Below are positions 1 through 8,366 of a stretch of DNA of 64,000 bases, in pieces (positions within the stretch are counted from its first letter, which is position 1; every line of letters starts with the position of its first letter). The stretch spans positions 2,666,001 to 2,730,000 of the forward strand of contig NZ_CP102453.1 in the NCBI RefSeq assembly GCF_024661895.1. Reading direction: 5' to 3'. The DNA comes from Fundicoccus culcitae (GTDB lineage: Bacteria > Bacillota > Bacilli > Lactobacillales > Aerococcaceae). The notes under the pieces are model-generated. The model did not search any database and was not told the DNA's origin. It was given only the letters and a program-made list of their open reading frames with translations. The translations under genes were made by a program, and so were the position numbers.

Positions 1-219
1 CTCAGATTTCTCCCCATGACAATAAACCTGTCAATTAAAGATAACCCGCCAAGTGGAAGAAGATAAGTTCTTCAACTTAGGCTTACTTTGGTTTATAACA
101 AAGGGGTATATTAACTTTGCCACTTTATTTAATTGCTGGAGAAGTGATACACTAGCTCCACCAACAATAAGCAATATTTTATCTGCCACAATACTGTAAT
201 TTAAATCACCCGGTTCTTC
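1..219. other. Gene-less stretch, partly repeat
   Basis: No supported gene. The first 27 bases match, in inverted orientation with two mismatches, 44144-44170, so the window opens inside another copy of the repeat mosaic. The rest (30-219) is AT-rich sequence that I cannot assign. Confidence 0.4.
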
Positions 220-481
220 GTAAGTGAGAAATGACGGTTCTTCACGTCCCGCTTAGCCTGAGTGGCGGATGCACCTCCCAACCGCCAGAGAGCGACCTGA
301 GAGGCGGATGGTAAGTCCCAACCGCCAGAGAGCGACCTGAGAGGCGGATTGGCACCCCAAACCGCCAGAGGAAATCCTGAGTGGCGGATGGGACACCCAA
401 TCCGCCTTTAAACAAGCTGAGAGGCGGTTGGGAGAAAAAAAGGTTACGTGTCAATTTGACGGTCTTTCACTTCCTACTTAC
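220..481. repeat. TIR-bounded repeat element with GGCGG hairpin array
   Basis: The element starts with GTAAGTGAGAAATGA (220-234) and ends with the inverted counterpart TCACTTCCTACTTAC (467-481). The interior (about 255-430) has five units of roughly 40 bp in which CCGCC and GGCGG arms alternate (CCGCCAGAGAGCGACC, then TGAGAGGCGG), so each unit can fold into a hairpin. The last 52 bp recur at 44090-44141. No gene is visible; an open frame across it is made only of the repeat. It is seen in sequence as a MITE/BOX-like element; mobility is inferred. Confidence 0.7.
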
Positions 482-605
482 AATAAGGCTTATCTGGCCA
501 CAGCTCTCTTAGCAATGACCCGATTAAACATTGGCTTAATAATTATCATGAATCTCCTTCATAACTAGGCCATCATAGACTGACAATCACCAACTTCCCC
601 CTTAC
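482..605 (+). repeat. Partial copy of the 230-bp dispersed repeat
   Basis: About 120 bp that align with 36599-36714 (same strand) and with the reverse complement of 59752-59875, sharing TGGCCAC, CTTAATAATTAT and GACTGACAATCAC blocks. It ends in AACTTCCCCCTTAC, a degenerate copy of the terminal repeat. The other half seen in the two full copies is missing, so this copy looks truncated where it abuts the element at 220-481. Confidence 0.6.
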
Positions 606-699
606 GCCTAACTGATTGAGTGGCACACGCTAGCTTCTCCTACTCCTGTACCACCCATCGAATGAGCTGGTGTAGCACAACCGCTGTCGCCACCAACCC

Positions 700-743
700 A
701 AAAAACTGCACGCAAGGGCATCTCCCATGTGTGCAGTTTTTTT
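700..743. terminator. Bidirectional intrinsic terminator after the lysR pseudogene
   Basis: The arms AAAAACTGCAC (701-711) and GTGCAGTTTTT (731-741) are perfectly complementary, with A- and T-rich ends on both sides. It lies 6 bases beyond the stop of the minus-strand lysR reading frame, so it most likely ends that transcript. Confidence 0.75.
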
Positions 744-748
744 AATCT

Positions 749-1683
749 TTAGACGGTCACTAAATACTTATCAATGGGCGTGATGTCCAGCCCCGCGGTG
801 AAATAATCTTTTAAACTATTGATCAAATAAGTTTCTAAAACGGAATAGTGGTTCTTTTTAGGGTAGGTTAACACCACATCCCAATCAATGGTATCTTCTA
901 TAGGTAACTCAAGAATGGTATTGCCTCCAATGAAGTCCGAAACAGGTCGCGGCAATATGGTGATGAAATTATTCGTCTTTACCGCTTCAATGAAGAAATC
1001 CCAAGAACTTGAATGCACAACTTGTGTTGGGTAACAATTGTAGGCAGAAAATTTGGAATTGAGTAAGTGATGAATCATAAAAGTCTCATCGAACATAATA
1101 ATTTTTTGATGTTGAAAATCACGCCAAACCAACGTTTCTTTTTGAGCTAACGGATGATCTTTATGCACATAGGCCATCAATTGATCATGATGTAAATGCA
1201 TTTCATTAAAAATCGACGCATTTAAGCCATTCGGTGCCAGTAAAATACCAAAGTCGATTTGGCCCAACAACAATTGATTTTTTAACTCGAAGGCGCCTTG
1301 CTCAATCATGACAAATTTAATATTGGGTTTTTGGTCAACAATTGGAGCATGACATCAGAAAACAGCAAACTTAAAATCAGGGGTGGAATGCCAATTCGAA
1401 TCGTTCCACCGTAAAACGAAGACAGCTCACGAATACTCGACATCATTTGATCATGCTGTCTAACTAAATCAACACCTTTAACGTAAAGCAACTCGCCAGT
1501 CGGTGTCAAACTTTTCAAACGCCCATGTTGGCGATTAAACAACTCAATTTCTTCAACATCTTCGTAATTCAAAATAAAACGGCTGAGTGCAGGTTGTGAA
1601 ATATGCAATTTTTGCGCAGCAACGGATAAATTGAAATCACTGTCAACAACGGTAATGAAGTACCTTAACTGAGTGATATCCAA
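749..1683 (-). pseudogene. LysR-family transcriptional regulator, frameshifted
   Basis: Two overlapping minus-strand frames make one LysR protein. The upstream part (1306-1683) holds the winged helix-turn-helix (LRYFITVVDSDFNLSVAAQKL then ISQPALSRFIL); the downstream part (749-1309) holds the effector-binding domain (LLLGQIDFGILL). Around 1328-1336 a single missing base shifts the frame: adding one base in the AAAAACCCAAT run restores NPNIKFVMIEQGAFEL, a typical LysR junction. The open frame extends to a TTG at 1707, but the TTG at 1683 has AAAGGAG eight bases upstream and gives the usual LysR beginning LDITQLRYF, so I place the start there. It is divergent from the hydroxybutyrate operon and is its probable former activator. 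A sequencing error cannot be excluded from one sequence. Confidence 0.85.
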
Positions 1684-1707
1684 AAAATAAAACTCCTTTC
1701 TTGACAA

Positions 1708-2053
1708 CTATAACTGTAAGCGCATAACATCGATGCATTAACTATAATATTAAGTTATCGTTTTGTAAACCCCCAAAAGAAAATTTTGATAATAAATATC
1801 ACTGCCAACCGCCGTAGGATAAGTGATATTTATTTAAGAAAAAAGAACTTACATCGGAAGGAAGCAAATAATCGGGCTTTATTTAAGGTTAATTTAACAA
1901 CTCTTTCAGAATGTATAAAAATAAGTTATAGAATAGTATAAAATTTAAGTCTTTTTAAAATCGAGGGAAATCGCTTACAATGACATTGTAATCGTTCAAT
2001 GGCCAAGTAATGATTAAAAAGCGCACAGTTAAGCAAAGAATTAGGAGGAGACT
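1708..2053. promoter_or_regulatory. Divergent control region of lysR and the hydroxybutyrate operon
   Basis: A 346-bp AT-rich region without a gene. It contains a perfect 13-bp inverted repeat (1791-1803 and 1822-1834, AATAAATATCACT and its complement, 18-nt loop), a TATAAA at 1936-1941 that could be a -10 element, and a cre-like site at 1966-1979. A LysR operator would be expected here, but I cannot single one out. Confidence 0.5.
1966..1979 (+). promoter_or_regulatory. Probable CcpA-binding cre site
   Basis: GGAAATCGCTTACA matches the cre consensus TGWAANCGNTNWCA at every defined position except the first. It lies about 75 bp upstream of the thiolase ribosome binding site and downstream of the likely -10, where CcpA would block transcription. 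Catabolite repression of a ketone-body operon would make biological sense; this is inferred. Confidence 0.5.
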
Positions 2054-3232
2054 ATGAAAGAAGTTGTAATTGTAGCAGCACAACGGACACCTCTAGGATC
2101 ATTTGGTGGTTCTCTAAAAGATGTCAATGCGATTGAATTAGGTAAAGTAGCTGTTAAAGGGGCATTGGAAAGTATTAATCTGGATCCCTCAATTGTTGAT
2201 GAACTTATTTTTGGTAACGTTTTAGGAGCAGGGTTAGGACAAAATATAGCCCGTCAAATTGCTGTCGGCGTTGGTATGCCAGTAGAAAAAACAGCCTTTA
2301 CAATTAACAAGGTTTGTGGTTCAGGACTTAAATCAGTGGCTTTAGCGTATCAATCCATTTTGCTTGGCGATAACGATATTGTTGTTGCTGGTGGAACTGA
2401 AAATATGAGTGGTTCTGCCTATGTCTTACCAAGTAATCGTTGGGGACAACGGATGGGAAATAGTGAAGTGATTGATACCATGTTGCAAGATGGTTTAATC
2501 GATTCTTTCAATCATTATCATATGGGAATTACCGCTGAAAATATCGTTGAAAAATATGGTTTGACACGTGAAGAATTAGATGAATTAGCTGCCAGCAGCC
2601 AAAATAAGGCTGAAAGAGCGATTAAAGAAGGTCGCTTTAAAGATGAAATCACACCAGTTTCCATTCCACAACGTAAAGGCGATCCCATCATATTCGATAC
2701 CGATGAGTATCCAAGACCTGGCGTGACGGTAGAATCACTAGCTAAACTACGTCCGGCTTTTAAAAAAGATGGCGTTGTAACCGCCGCGAATTCTTCAGGT
2801 ATTAACGATGGCGCCGCTGCGCTCGTTTTAATGACAAAAGAAAAAGCTGCCGAATTAGGTTTAGAACCTTTAGTTACGATCAAATCAACGGCTAGTGCTG
2901 GTGTGGCTCCCGAAATTATGGGTTGTGGACCTATCCCAGCGACAAGAAAAGCCTTAGATAAAGCTGGCTTGACGATGGACGACTTGGGCTTAATCGAAGC
3001 TAACGAAGCTTTTGCTGCACAAGCCTTAGCGGTCCTAAAAGACTTAAATGCCAATATGGATATTGTCAACGTTAATGGGGGAGCGATTGCTTTAGGACAC
3101 CCAATTGGGGCCAGTGGTGCGAGAATTTTGGTAACCTTAATTCATGAAATGAAGAAAAGAAATGTGCAATATGGTTTAGCTACCCTATGTATTGGTGGCG
3201 GACAAGGTATTTCGATGATCGTGGAGGGCTAA
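2054..3232 (+). CDS. thlA: Acetyl-CoA acetyltransferase (thiolase)
   Basis: Catalyses reversible conversion of acetoacetyl-CoA plus CoA to two acetyl-CoA. The 392-residue length is normal for the family. The nucleophile Cys88 lies in KVCGSGLK, His349 in [10 protein letters not shown] and the second catalytic Cys379 in CIGGGQGIS, so all active-site residues are present. The start ATG follows TTAGGAGGAG. It is the first gene of a six-gene operon (2.05-7.76 kb) and the stop is one base before the next start. In this context it acts in the degradative direction, cleaving acetoacetyl-CoA made by the CoA transferase downstream. In other lactic bacteria a similar enzyme feeds the mevalonate pathway, so a biosynthetic use cannot be ruled out. 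Confidence 0.93.
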   Translation: MKEVVIVAAQRTPLGSFGGSLKDVNAIELGKVAVKGALESINLDPSIVDELIFGNVLGAGLGQNIARQIAVGVGMPVEKTAFTINKVCGSGLKSVALAYQSILLGDNDIVVAGGTENMSGSAYVLPSNRWGQRMGNSEVIDTMLQDGLIDSFNHYHMGITAENIVEKYGLTREELDELAASSQNKAERAIKEGRFKDEITPVSIPQRKGDPIIFDTDEYPRPGVTVESLAKLRPAFKKDGVVTAANSSGINDGAAALVLMTKEKAAELGLEPLVTIKSTASAGVAPEIMGCGPIPATRKALDKAGLTMDDLGLIEANEAFAAQALAVLKDLNANMDIVNVNGGAIALGHPIGASGARILVTLIHEMKKRNVQYGLATLCIGGGQGISMIVEG

Positions 3233-3233
3233 T

Positions 3234-3890
3234 ATGGATAAAACAATCGATATAAATACAGCCATTGATATGGTAAAAGATGGCGATATTGTTATGATAG
3301 GTGGTTTCTTAGGTGCAGGGGCACCTGAGTTATTAATTGATAAACTGGTCGAAAAAGGGATTAAAAATCTGACATTAATTGCTAATGACACAGGCTGGCC
3401 GGATAGAGCTCACGGTAAGTTAGTTGTTAACAAACAATTTAAAAAAATAATTGCTTCTCACGTAGGAACCAATAGAGAAACAGGAAATCAAATGGCAAGT
3501 GGCGAAACCGAAGTAGTTTTAGTCCCACAAGGAACGCTAGTTGAACAAGTTAGAGCCGCTTCACATGGACTGGGTGGGGTCTTAACACCGACCGGTTTAG
3601 GTACCGATGTTGAAAAAGGGAAAGATAAAATTGTTGTTGATGGTAAAGAATACCTCGTTGAAAAACCATTGCGTGCGAACGTTGCCTTATTGTTTGCCAA
3701 TAAAGTCGATAAATTTGGGAATATGAATTTTTATGGTGCCACAAGAAACTTTAATAATATGATGGCTGGTGCTGCTGATATTACCATAGTTGAAGCAGCC
3801 GAAATCGTCGAAATTGGTGAACTCGATCCAAATACAGTTCATACTCCAGGTGTATTTGTGGATTACATTGTAGATGGAGGGAAGAAATAA
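3234..3890 (+). CDS. atoD: Acetoacetate/butyrate CoA-transferase subunit A
   Basis: Alpha subunit of a two-subunit family I CoA transferase that moves CoA between an acyl-CoA donor and acetoacetate. The N-terminal block DGDIVMIGGFLGAGAPELL and the later VLVPQGTLVEQVRAA and GKDKIVVDGKEYLVEKPL segments are typical of AtoD/CtfA/ScoA. The length of 218 residues is normal. It starts one base after the thiolase stop, and its own stop overlaps the start of subunit B by one base (TAATG), which suggests translational coupling and equal production of the two chains. Substrate assignment to acetoacetate comes from the neighbours, not from the sequence alone. Confidence 0.9.
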   Translation: MDKTIDINTAIDMVKDGDIVMIGGFLGAGAPELLIDKLVEKGIKNLTLIANDTGWPDRAHGKLVVNKQFKKIIASHVGTNRETGNQMASGETEVVLVPQGTLVEQVRAASHGLGGVLTPTGLGTDVEKGKDKIVVDGKEYLVEKPLRANVALLFANKVDKFGNMNFYGATRNFNNMMAGAADITIVEAAEIVEIGELDPNTVHTPGVFVDYIVDGGKK

Positions 3891-4540
3891 TGATGGATAA
3901 AGCCGAAATTCAAAACTTTATTGCAAGACGGGCAGCGCAAGAATTAAATGATGGTGACGTGGTTAACTTAGGGATTGGATTACCAACGTTAGTCGCTAAC
4001 TTTATTCCTGAAGGAAAAGAGATTATTTTACAATCAGAAAATGGCTTTATTGGGGTTGGACCATCGCCAGAGCCAGATCAAGTCGATCCGTATATCGTTA
4101 ATGCTGGAGGCCAACCGGTAACCATCGTTGCTGGGGCAGCTTTCTTTGATAGTGCGACATCGTTTGGCATCATTCGTGGCGGTCACGTGGATGTCACTAT
4201 TTTAGGTTCATTAGAAGTAGATGAAAAAGGCAATATTGCTAATTATATGATACCTGGCAAATTAGTACCTGGGATGGGAGGAGCAATGGATTTATTAACA
4301 GGTGCCAAAAGAAGTATTGTAGCAATGGAACATACCAATAAAGGTAGACCAAAAATTCTAAAAGAATGTACGTTACCGTTAACGGCGGCCAATGCGATTG
4401 ATTTAATCATCACCGAAATGGCTGTTATGGAAGTAACCCCAGAAGGTCTATTATTAAAAGAAGTAGCTGACGGCTATACGGTTGAAGACGTTCAAAACGC
4501 CACCGAAGCAGAATTGATTTTAGCCGATTCATTGAAATAA
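3890..4540 (+). CDS. atoA: Acetoacetate/butyrate CoA-transferase subunit B
   Basis: Beta subunit that carries the catalytic glutamate, here Glu50 in SENGFIGVGP, the residue that forms the glutamyl-CoA thioester in this family. The glycine-rich segment NLGIGLPTLVANFIP precedes it. With 216 residues it has normal length. Two adjacent ATG codons (3890 and 3893) are possible; the first overlaps the stop of subunit A. Together with subunit A it activates acetoacetate to acetoacetyl-CoA, probably with acetyl-CoA or another acyl-CoA as donor, feeding the thiolase upstream. Confidence 0.9.
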   Translation: MMDKAEIQNFIARRAAQELNDGDVVNLGIGLPTLVANFIPEGKEIILQSENGFIGVGPSPEPDQVDPYIVNAGGQPVTIVAGAAFFDSATSFGIIRGGHVDVTILGSLEVDEKGNIANYMIPGKLVPGMGGAMDLLTGAKRSIVAMEHTNKGRPKILKECTLPLTAANAIDLIITEMAVMEVTPEGLLLKEVADGYTVEDVQNATEAELILADSLK

Positions 4541-4572
4541 ATATCTTTATTAACAGAGAGGAAAATGTATAT

Positions 4573-5334
4573 ATGTTTAGTGAAAAAGTTGTCTTTGTTA
4601 CAGGTGCAGCTAGTGGGATTGGTTTAGCAATCGCTGAAATGTTTGCCTCAGAAAATGCCAAATTAATGATGGTTGATATTAATGAAGAAAAATTACAAGC
4701 CGAAGCAGAACGTTTAGGTGCAAGTTTCTTTAAAGCTGATTTATCCAAACGCGAAGAAAATAAAGCCGCTGTTGATTATACGGTTGAAACCTTAGGTGGA
4801 TTAGATATTTTAATTAACGTGGCGGGTGTACAAACCGTGGCTCCAATTGAAGATTACCCTGAAGATCGTTGGGACTTTATTATTAACTTGATGTTAACGT
4901 CGCCATTCTTATTAACAAAATACGCTTGGCCACATATGAAGGCTAAAGGTTGGGGACGTGTGGTTAACTTAAACTCTGTTCACGGATTAGTAGCTTCTGA
5001 ATTCAAATCGGCTTATGTATCAGCTAAACACGGTTTAACAGGATTAACTAAAGTAGCTGCTTTAGAAGGTGGACCACAAGGTATCACGGTGAATGGTGTT
5101 CACCCATCGTATGTAAGAACGCCATTAGTAGATAATCAAATTGCTGATCAAGCTAAAACACATGGTATTAGTGAAGATGAAGTTGTATCCAAAATCATGT
5201 TACAAAAAGCAGCTATCAAAAACTTACTCGATCCATCTGAAGTTGCTGGCGTTGTGAGATTCTTATGTTCTGATGAAGCCAAATCTGTTACTGGAGCTCA
5301 ATACACCATCGATGGTGGTTGGGTAGCCGGCTAA
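4573..5334 (+). CDS. bdhA: 3-hydroxybutyrate dehydrogenase (SDR family)
   Basis: NAD-dependent short-chain dehydrogenase that interconverts D-3-hydroxybutyrate and acetoacetate. The nucleotide motif TGAASGIG is at residues 10-17, the NVAG-type motif follows at about 82, and the catalytic Ser135, Tyr148 and Lys152 are present (YVSAK). The C-terminal region, with HPSYVRTPLVDNQI and a QKAAIKNLLDPSEVA stretch, is characteristic of the 3-hydroxybutyrate dehydrogenase branch rather than general SDRs. Length 253 is typical. It lies 32 bases after the CoA-transferase genes. Together they convert imported hydroxybutyrate to acetyl-CoA. Confidence 0.88.
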   Translation: MFSEKVVFVTGAASGIGLAIAEMFASENAKLMMVDINEEKLQAEAERLGASFFKADLSKREENKAAVDYTVETLGGLDILINVAGVQTVAPIEDYPEDRWDFIINLMLTSPFLLTKYAWPHMKAKGWGRVVNLNSVHGLVASEFKSAYVSAKHGLTGLTKVAALEGGPQGITVNGVHPSYVRTPLVDNQIADQAKTHGISEDEVVSKIMLQKAAIKNLLDPSEVAGVVRFLCSDEAKSVTGAQYTIDGGWVAG

Positions 5335-5355
5335 AAAATTTATCGAATGTATCTG

Positions 5356-5392
5356 AAGAGGTCATTTGGTAAAAAGATGACCTCTTATTTAC
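5356..5392 (+). terminator. Intra-operon hairpin between bdhA and the permease
   Basis: GAGGTCAT and ATGACCTC form an 8-bp stem around TTGGTAAAAAG, followed by TTATTTA. It lies between the dehydrogenase and the permease and could be a weak terminator or an mRNA-stabilising hairpin that lowers permease expression. Confidence 0.5.
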
Positions 5393-5411
5393 TCTAAAAA
5401 GGAGAAAATAT

Positions 5412-6740
5412 ATGGTTAGTTTAATAGGAATATTCTTAGGCTTAGCATTATTGATGATATTAGCCTTTAGAGGTTACGCAATTGTTTGGATTGCGCCTGT
5501 AGCAGCTGCCGTTGTTGCCTTAATGAGCGGGATGAATCCCATTGAATTGTATATGGGACCTTATATGGAAGGCTTGGCAGGTTTCGTTAAAACTTGGTTC
5601 CCAGCATTTATGTTAAGTGCTATTTTTGGAAATTTGATGGATGTGACAGGTTCTGCGAAATCGATTGCGACATGGTTAACGAATTTGTTTGGAGCTAAAG
5701 CAGCGATTGCAGCGGTGGCCTTAGCCTGTGGTTTGTTAACGTATGGTGGGGTTTCATTATTCGTTGTTGTGTTTGCTATTTATCCGTTAGCGTTAGCCGT
5801 TTATGAAGAAGCTAATATTACCCGTAAATTAATTCCAGGTGCAATCGCTATTGGTGCATTTACTTTCACCATGACGGCTATGCCTGGTACCCCTCAAATT
5901 CAAAACTTGATCCCAATGCAATACTTTGGAACAGATGCAATGGCTGCACCTATTATGGGGATTGTAGCAAGTATTATTTTGTATTTTGGTGGCGTTTTCT
6001 ATATGGAATGGCGTAAAAGAAGTTATGAGAAAAAAGGTGAATTCTTTACTCAACCTGATGCAGCTCATGCAGGAGCGGCGATTGATGCTTCTGAATTACC
6101 CAATCCTTACGTTTCTTTAATTCCATTAGTTACTGTTGTTGTAGTCCTAAACATTGTGCCAATTATCTTTGGCTTGGATACAGCTAGTCCTTATAATATC
6201 ATTTATGCTTTATTAGCAGGAAATGCTGTTGTTATGCTATTAAACTTAAGTAAAAGAGAGGCGTTTATTCCTGCTGTAAATAAAGGTGCTAGAGGTGCTA
6301 TTGGCGCGATTATGAATACAGCCGGTGCCGTAGGTTTTGGATCTGTAGCGCGTTCTGTGCCAGGATTCGAAGTATTAACGGATTTAATTATGAATGTACC
6401 AGGTAGCCCATTAATCTCACTTTCAATTGCCGTAAATATCTTAGCCGGTGCAACAGGTTCTGCTTCAGGTGGTATGGGTATTGCTTTAGAAGCTTTAGGT
6501 GCAAGATATATGGAATTGGCTCAACAAACAGGTATTTCACCAGAAGCCTTCCATAGGGTTGCTTCCCTTTCTTCAGGTGGGTTAGACACTTTACCACATA
6601 ATGGTGCGGTACTAACCTTATTAGAAAACACGGGTATGTCACATAAAGATTCTTACTTAGACATTATGGTGACATCATTGATCTTACCAATTGTTGCAAC
6701 GATTGTTGCAATCGGATTAGCCTCAATGGGAATATACTAA
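5412..6740 (+). CDS. GntP-family permease, probably for 3-hydroxybutyrate
   Basis: A very hydrophobic 442-residue protein with roughly a dozen membrane segments and no signal peptide. It has GntP-family features, including the conserved FMLSAIFGNLMDVTGSA and SASGGMGIALEALG regions and SSGGLDTLPHNGAV near the C terminus. GntP proteins are proton symporters for gluconate and other small organic acids. The position inside a hydroxybutyrate catabolic operon, and the common pairing of this branch with hydroxybutyrate dehydrogenases, point to uptake of 3-hydroxybutyrate; the substrate is inferred. It has its own ribosome binding site (AAAAGGAG) after a hairpin. Confidence 0.8.
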   Translation: MVSLIGIFLGLALLMILAFRGYAIVWIAPVAAAVVALMSGMNPIELYMGPYMEGLAGFVKTWFPAFMLSAIFGNLMDVTGSAKSIATWLTNLFGAKAAIAAVALACGLLTYGGVSLFVVVFAIYPLALAVYEEANITRKLIPGAIAIGAFTFTMTAMPGTPQIQNLIPMQYFGTDAMAAPIMGIVASIILYFGGVFYMEWRKRSYEKKGEFFTQPDAAHAGAAIDASELPNPYVSLIPLVTVVVVLNIVPIIFGLDTASPYNIIYALLAGNAVVMLLNLSKREAFIPAVNKGARGAIGAIMNTAGAVGFGSVARSVPGFEVLTDLIMNVPGSPLISLSIAVNILAGATGSASGGMGIALEALGARYMELAQQTGISPEAFHRVASLSSGGLDTLPHNGAVLTLLENTGMSHKDSYLDIMVTSLILPIVATIVAIGLASMGIY

Positions 6741-6799
6741 AATTTATTCAGTACATTTAGGCAATTAGATTTCAGACGCATAGAGAATAGGAGATGCTT

Positions 6800-7759
6800 A
6801 TGAAAGATATTACACAAATTAAGCGGATAGGGATTGCTGGGGCAGGCACTATGGGTTATTCAATGGCTGAGATTTTTGCCACCCATGGTTTCGAGATTTT
6901 GTTGTTTGATATTTCAGAGGATCAAATTAAAAAAGCACAGGAATTTATTCGAATTAATCGGTCTGTCGAAGTCGAACAAGGTCAATTAACTGAAGAAGCG
7001 TCAGTTGAATTGTTAGAAAGAATTCAATTCACAACGGATAATTCATTATTTAGTGATGTTGATTTTGTGGTTGAAGCGATTGTTGAAAACCTTGAAATCA
7101 AAAAGACCTTTTGGTCTGAATTGTCACAAATTGTTCCTGAAGATATTGTCATCGTTAGTAACACATCAGGTTTAAGTATTACGCAATTGGCTGAAGCTGT
7201 TATTGGTCCTGAACGCTTTCTAGGTATGCATTGGATCAATCCGCCGCACATTATTCGTCTGATTGAAGTCATTAAAGGGGAAAAGACAGCGGATGAAAAT
7301 GTCACGATCGTCGAAGATTTAGCTAAAAGTGTTGGGAAAATCCCGGTAGCAGTTAATGATGCACCTGGTTTTGTCTTGAATCGGCTTCAATTTGCGGTCA
7401 TGCGTGAAGCCTTGCATATTTTAGAAGAAGGTATTGCTGACATTCCTGGTATTGATGCGGTGATGAAGTATGGCTTAGGTATTCGTTATGCGAGCTTAGG
7501 ACCTTTCGAAGTAGCGGATTTCGGTGGTTTGGATATTTTCCATAATATTGCGGAATACCTTTTCGCAGACTTATCCACTGCCGATAAAGATTTTGGTAAG
7601 ATGAAAGAATTATACGAAGCTGGTCACTTAGGGGTTAAAACTGGTAAAGGCTTCTATGATTATAGTGAAGGCAAAGTTGAAAAAGTCATTCGTGAACGGA
7701 ATATTAATTATGAGAAAGTTGCCAAAGCGTTGTATACCAATTTAGATGAGAAAAGTTGA
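6800..7759 (+). CDS. 3-hydroxyacyl-CoA (3-hydroxybutyryl-CoA) dehydrogenase
   Basis: NAD-dependent enzyme oxidising L-3-hydroxyacyl-CoA to 3-ketoacyl-CoA. The dinucleotide motif GIAGAGTMGYSMAEIF is near the N terminus, and the catalytic histidine region is GMHWINPPHIIRLIEV. The C-terminal domain begins after NDAPGFVLNRL, and the length of about 319 residues fits the single-domain Hbd/PaaH type. An ATG at 6794 touches the AGGAG; the ATG at 6800, six bases away, is the better start. It closes the operon. No crotonase or acyl-CoA dehydrogenase accompanies it, so it probably handles the L-isomer or the CoA ester of hydroxybutyrate, and not full fatty-acid oxidation. Confidence 0.87.
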   Translation: MKDITQIKRIGIAGAGTMGYSMAEIFATHGFEILLFDISEDQIKKAQEFIRINRSVEVEQGQLTEEASVELLERIQFTTDNSLFSDVDFVVEAIVENLEIKKTFWSELSQIVPEDIVIVSNTSGLSITQLAEAVIGPERFLGMHWINPPHIIRLIEVIKGEKTADENVTIVEDLAKSVGKIPVAVNDAPGFVLNRLQFAVMREALHILEEGIADIPGIDAVMKYGLGIRYASLGPFEVADFGGLDIFHNIAEYLFADLSTADKDFGKMKELYEAGHLGVKTGKGFYDYSEGKVEKVIRERNINYEKVAKALYTNLDEKS

Positions 7760-7883
7760 TGATTAAAACTCAAATATGTGTTACAATCACTTCAAACAGA
7801 ATAGTTTTACTTTAATGGTTGGGCATTATGCTTCAAGGATTCGTTCTTCAAGGGGTGAGAAGGACATATTTGAGGTGTAGTGC

Positions 7884-7921
7884 GAGAGACGCACTTATTT
7901 GATAGTGCGTCTCTTTTGTTT
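7884..7921 (+). terminator. Strong intrinsic terminator upstream of the V-ATPase operon
   Basis: AGAGACGCAC (7885-7894) pairs with GTGCGTCTCT (7905-7914), with a 10-base loop, followed by TTTTGTTTT. It may terminate the hydroxybutyrate operon, or act as an attenuator in the leader of the V-ATPase operon, since a TACAAT-like -10 lies about 100 bases upstream. Confidence 0.8.
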
Positions 7922-8003
7922 TATCACCCTAAAGTCAACTTGGCGAAAGAAGGCGATATTTATTAAAATGGGTCAAAGAAGTTTGAGGAAGTGAGGGGAG
8001 ATT

Positions 8004-8366
8004 ATGTCAACAGATGTTATTGATTATTTACGCGAGATTGAGGTTCAAATTGAGTACAAGCGGCGTGAAGTAGCGGAAACACTCCAAACGCTAGATGATG
8101 GGCATCGTAAAGCCGTAGAAGAGTTGGAACGCAATTATCAAGCGGAATTAACCGATTATTTACGCGAAAAAGAACAGGCTAACCAAGCTCGACTAGAATT
8201 GGAAGAGGCCGCATTACAACAGACTTTTTCTGAAAAGAGAGAGGCTTTATTGGCTCAATATGAACAACAAAAGGATCAATTAGTGGAGAGAATAGTGAAG
8301 GAGGTACTAAATCAATATGGGTATCGCCAAAATGAAGAAGTTGACCCTACTGGCGGAGCAGTCTGA
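8004..8366 (+). CDS. ntpF: V-type ATPase peripheral-stalk subunit (NtpF/G-type)
   Basis: A 120-residue charged, almost entirely alpha-helical protein rich in Glu, Gln, Lys and Arg, consistent with a coiled-coil peripheral stalk chain that pairs with NtpE. No signal peptide or membrane segment. It is the first gene of the ntp operon, as in Enterococcus hirae. GGGGAG precedes the ATG. Its 3' end overlaps the start of ntpI by 50 bases. The sequence is low-complexity, so the assignment rests mostly on position and size. Confidence 0.85.
   Translation: MSTDVIDYLREIEVQIEYKRREVAETLQTLDDGHRKAVEELERNYQAELTDYLREKEQANQARLELEEAALQQTFSEKREALLAQYEQQKDQLVERIVKEVLNQYGYRQNEEVDPTGGAV

Noticed and set aside
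242-454. Minus-strand 70-residue frame rich in PPL/SGG
   Set aside because: Encoded entirely by the GGCGG repeat units; the same pseudo-peptide appears at 44187-44438.
2518-3069. Long minus-strand frame opposite the thiolase gene
   Set aside because: Antisense shadow of a well-conserved gene; no known family and no start signal.
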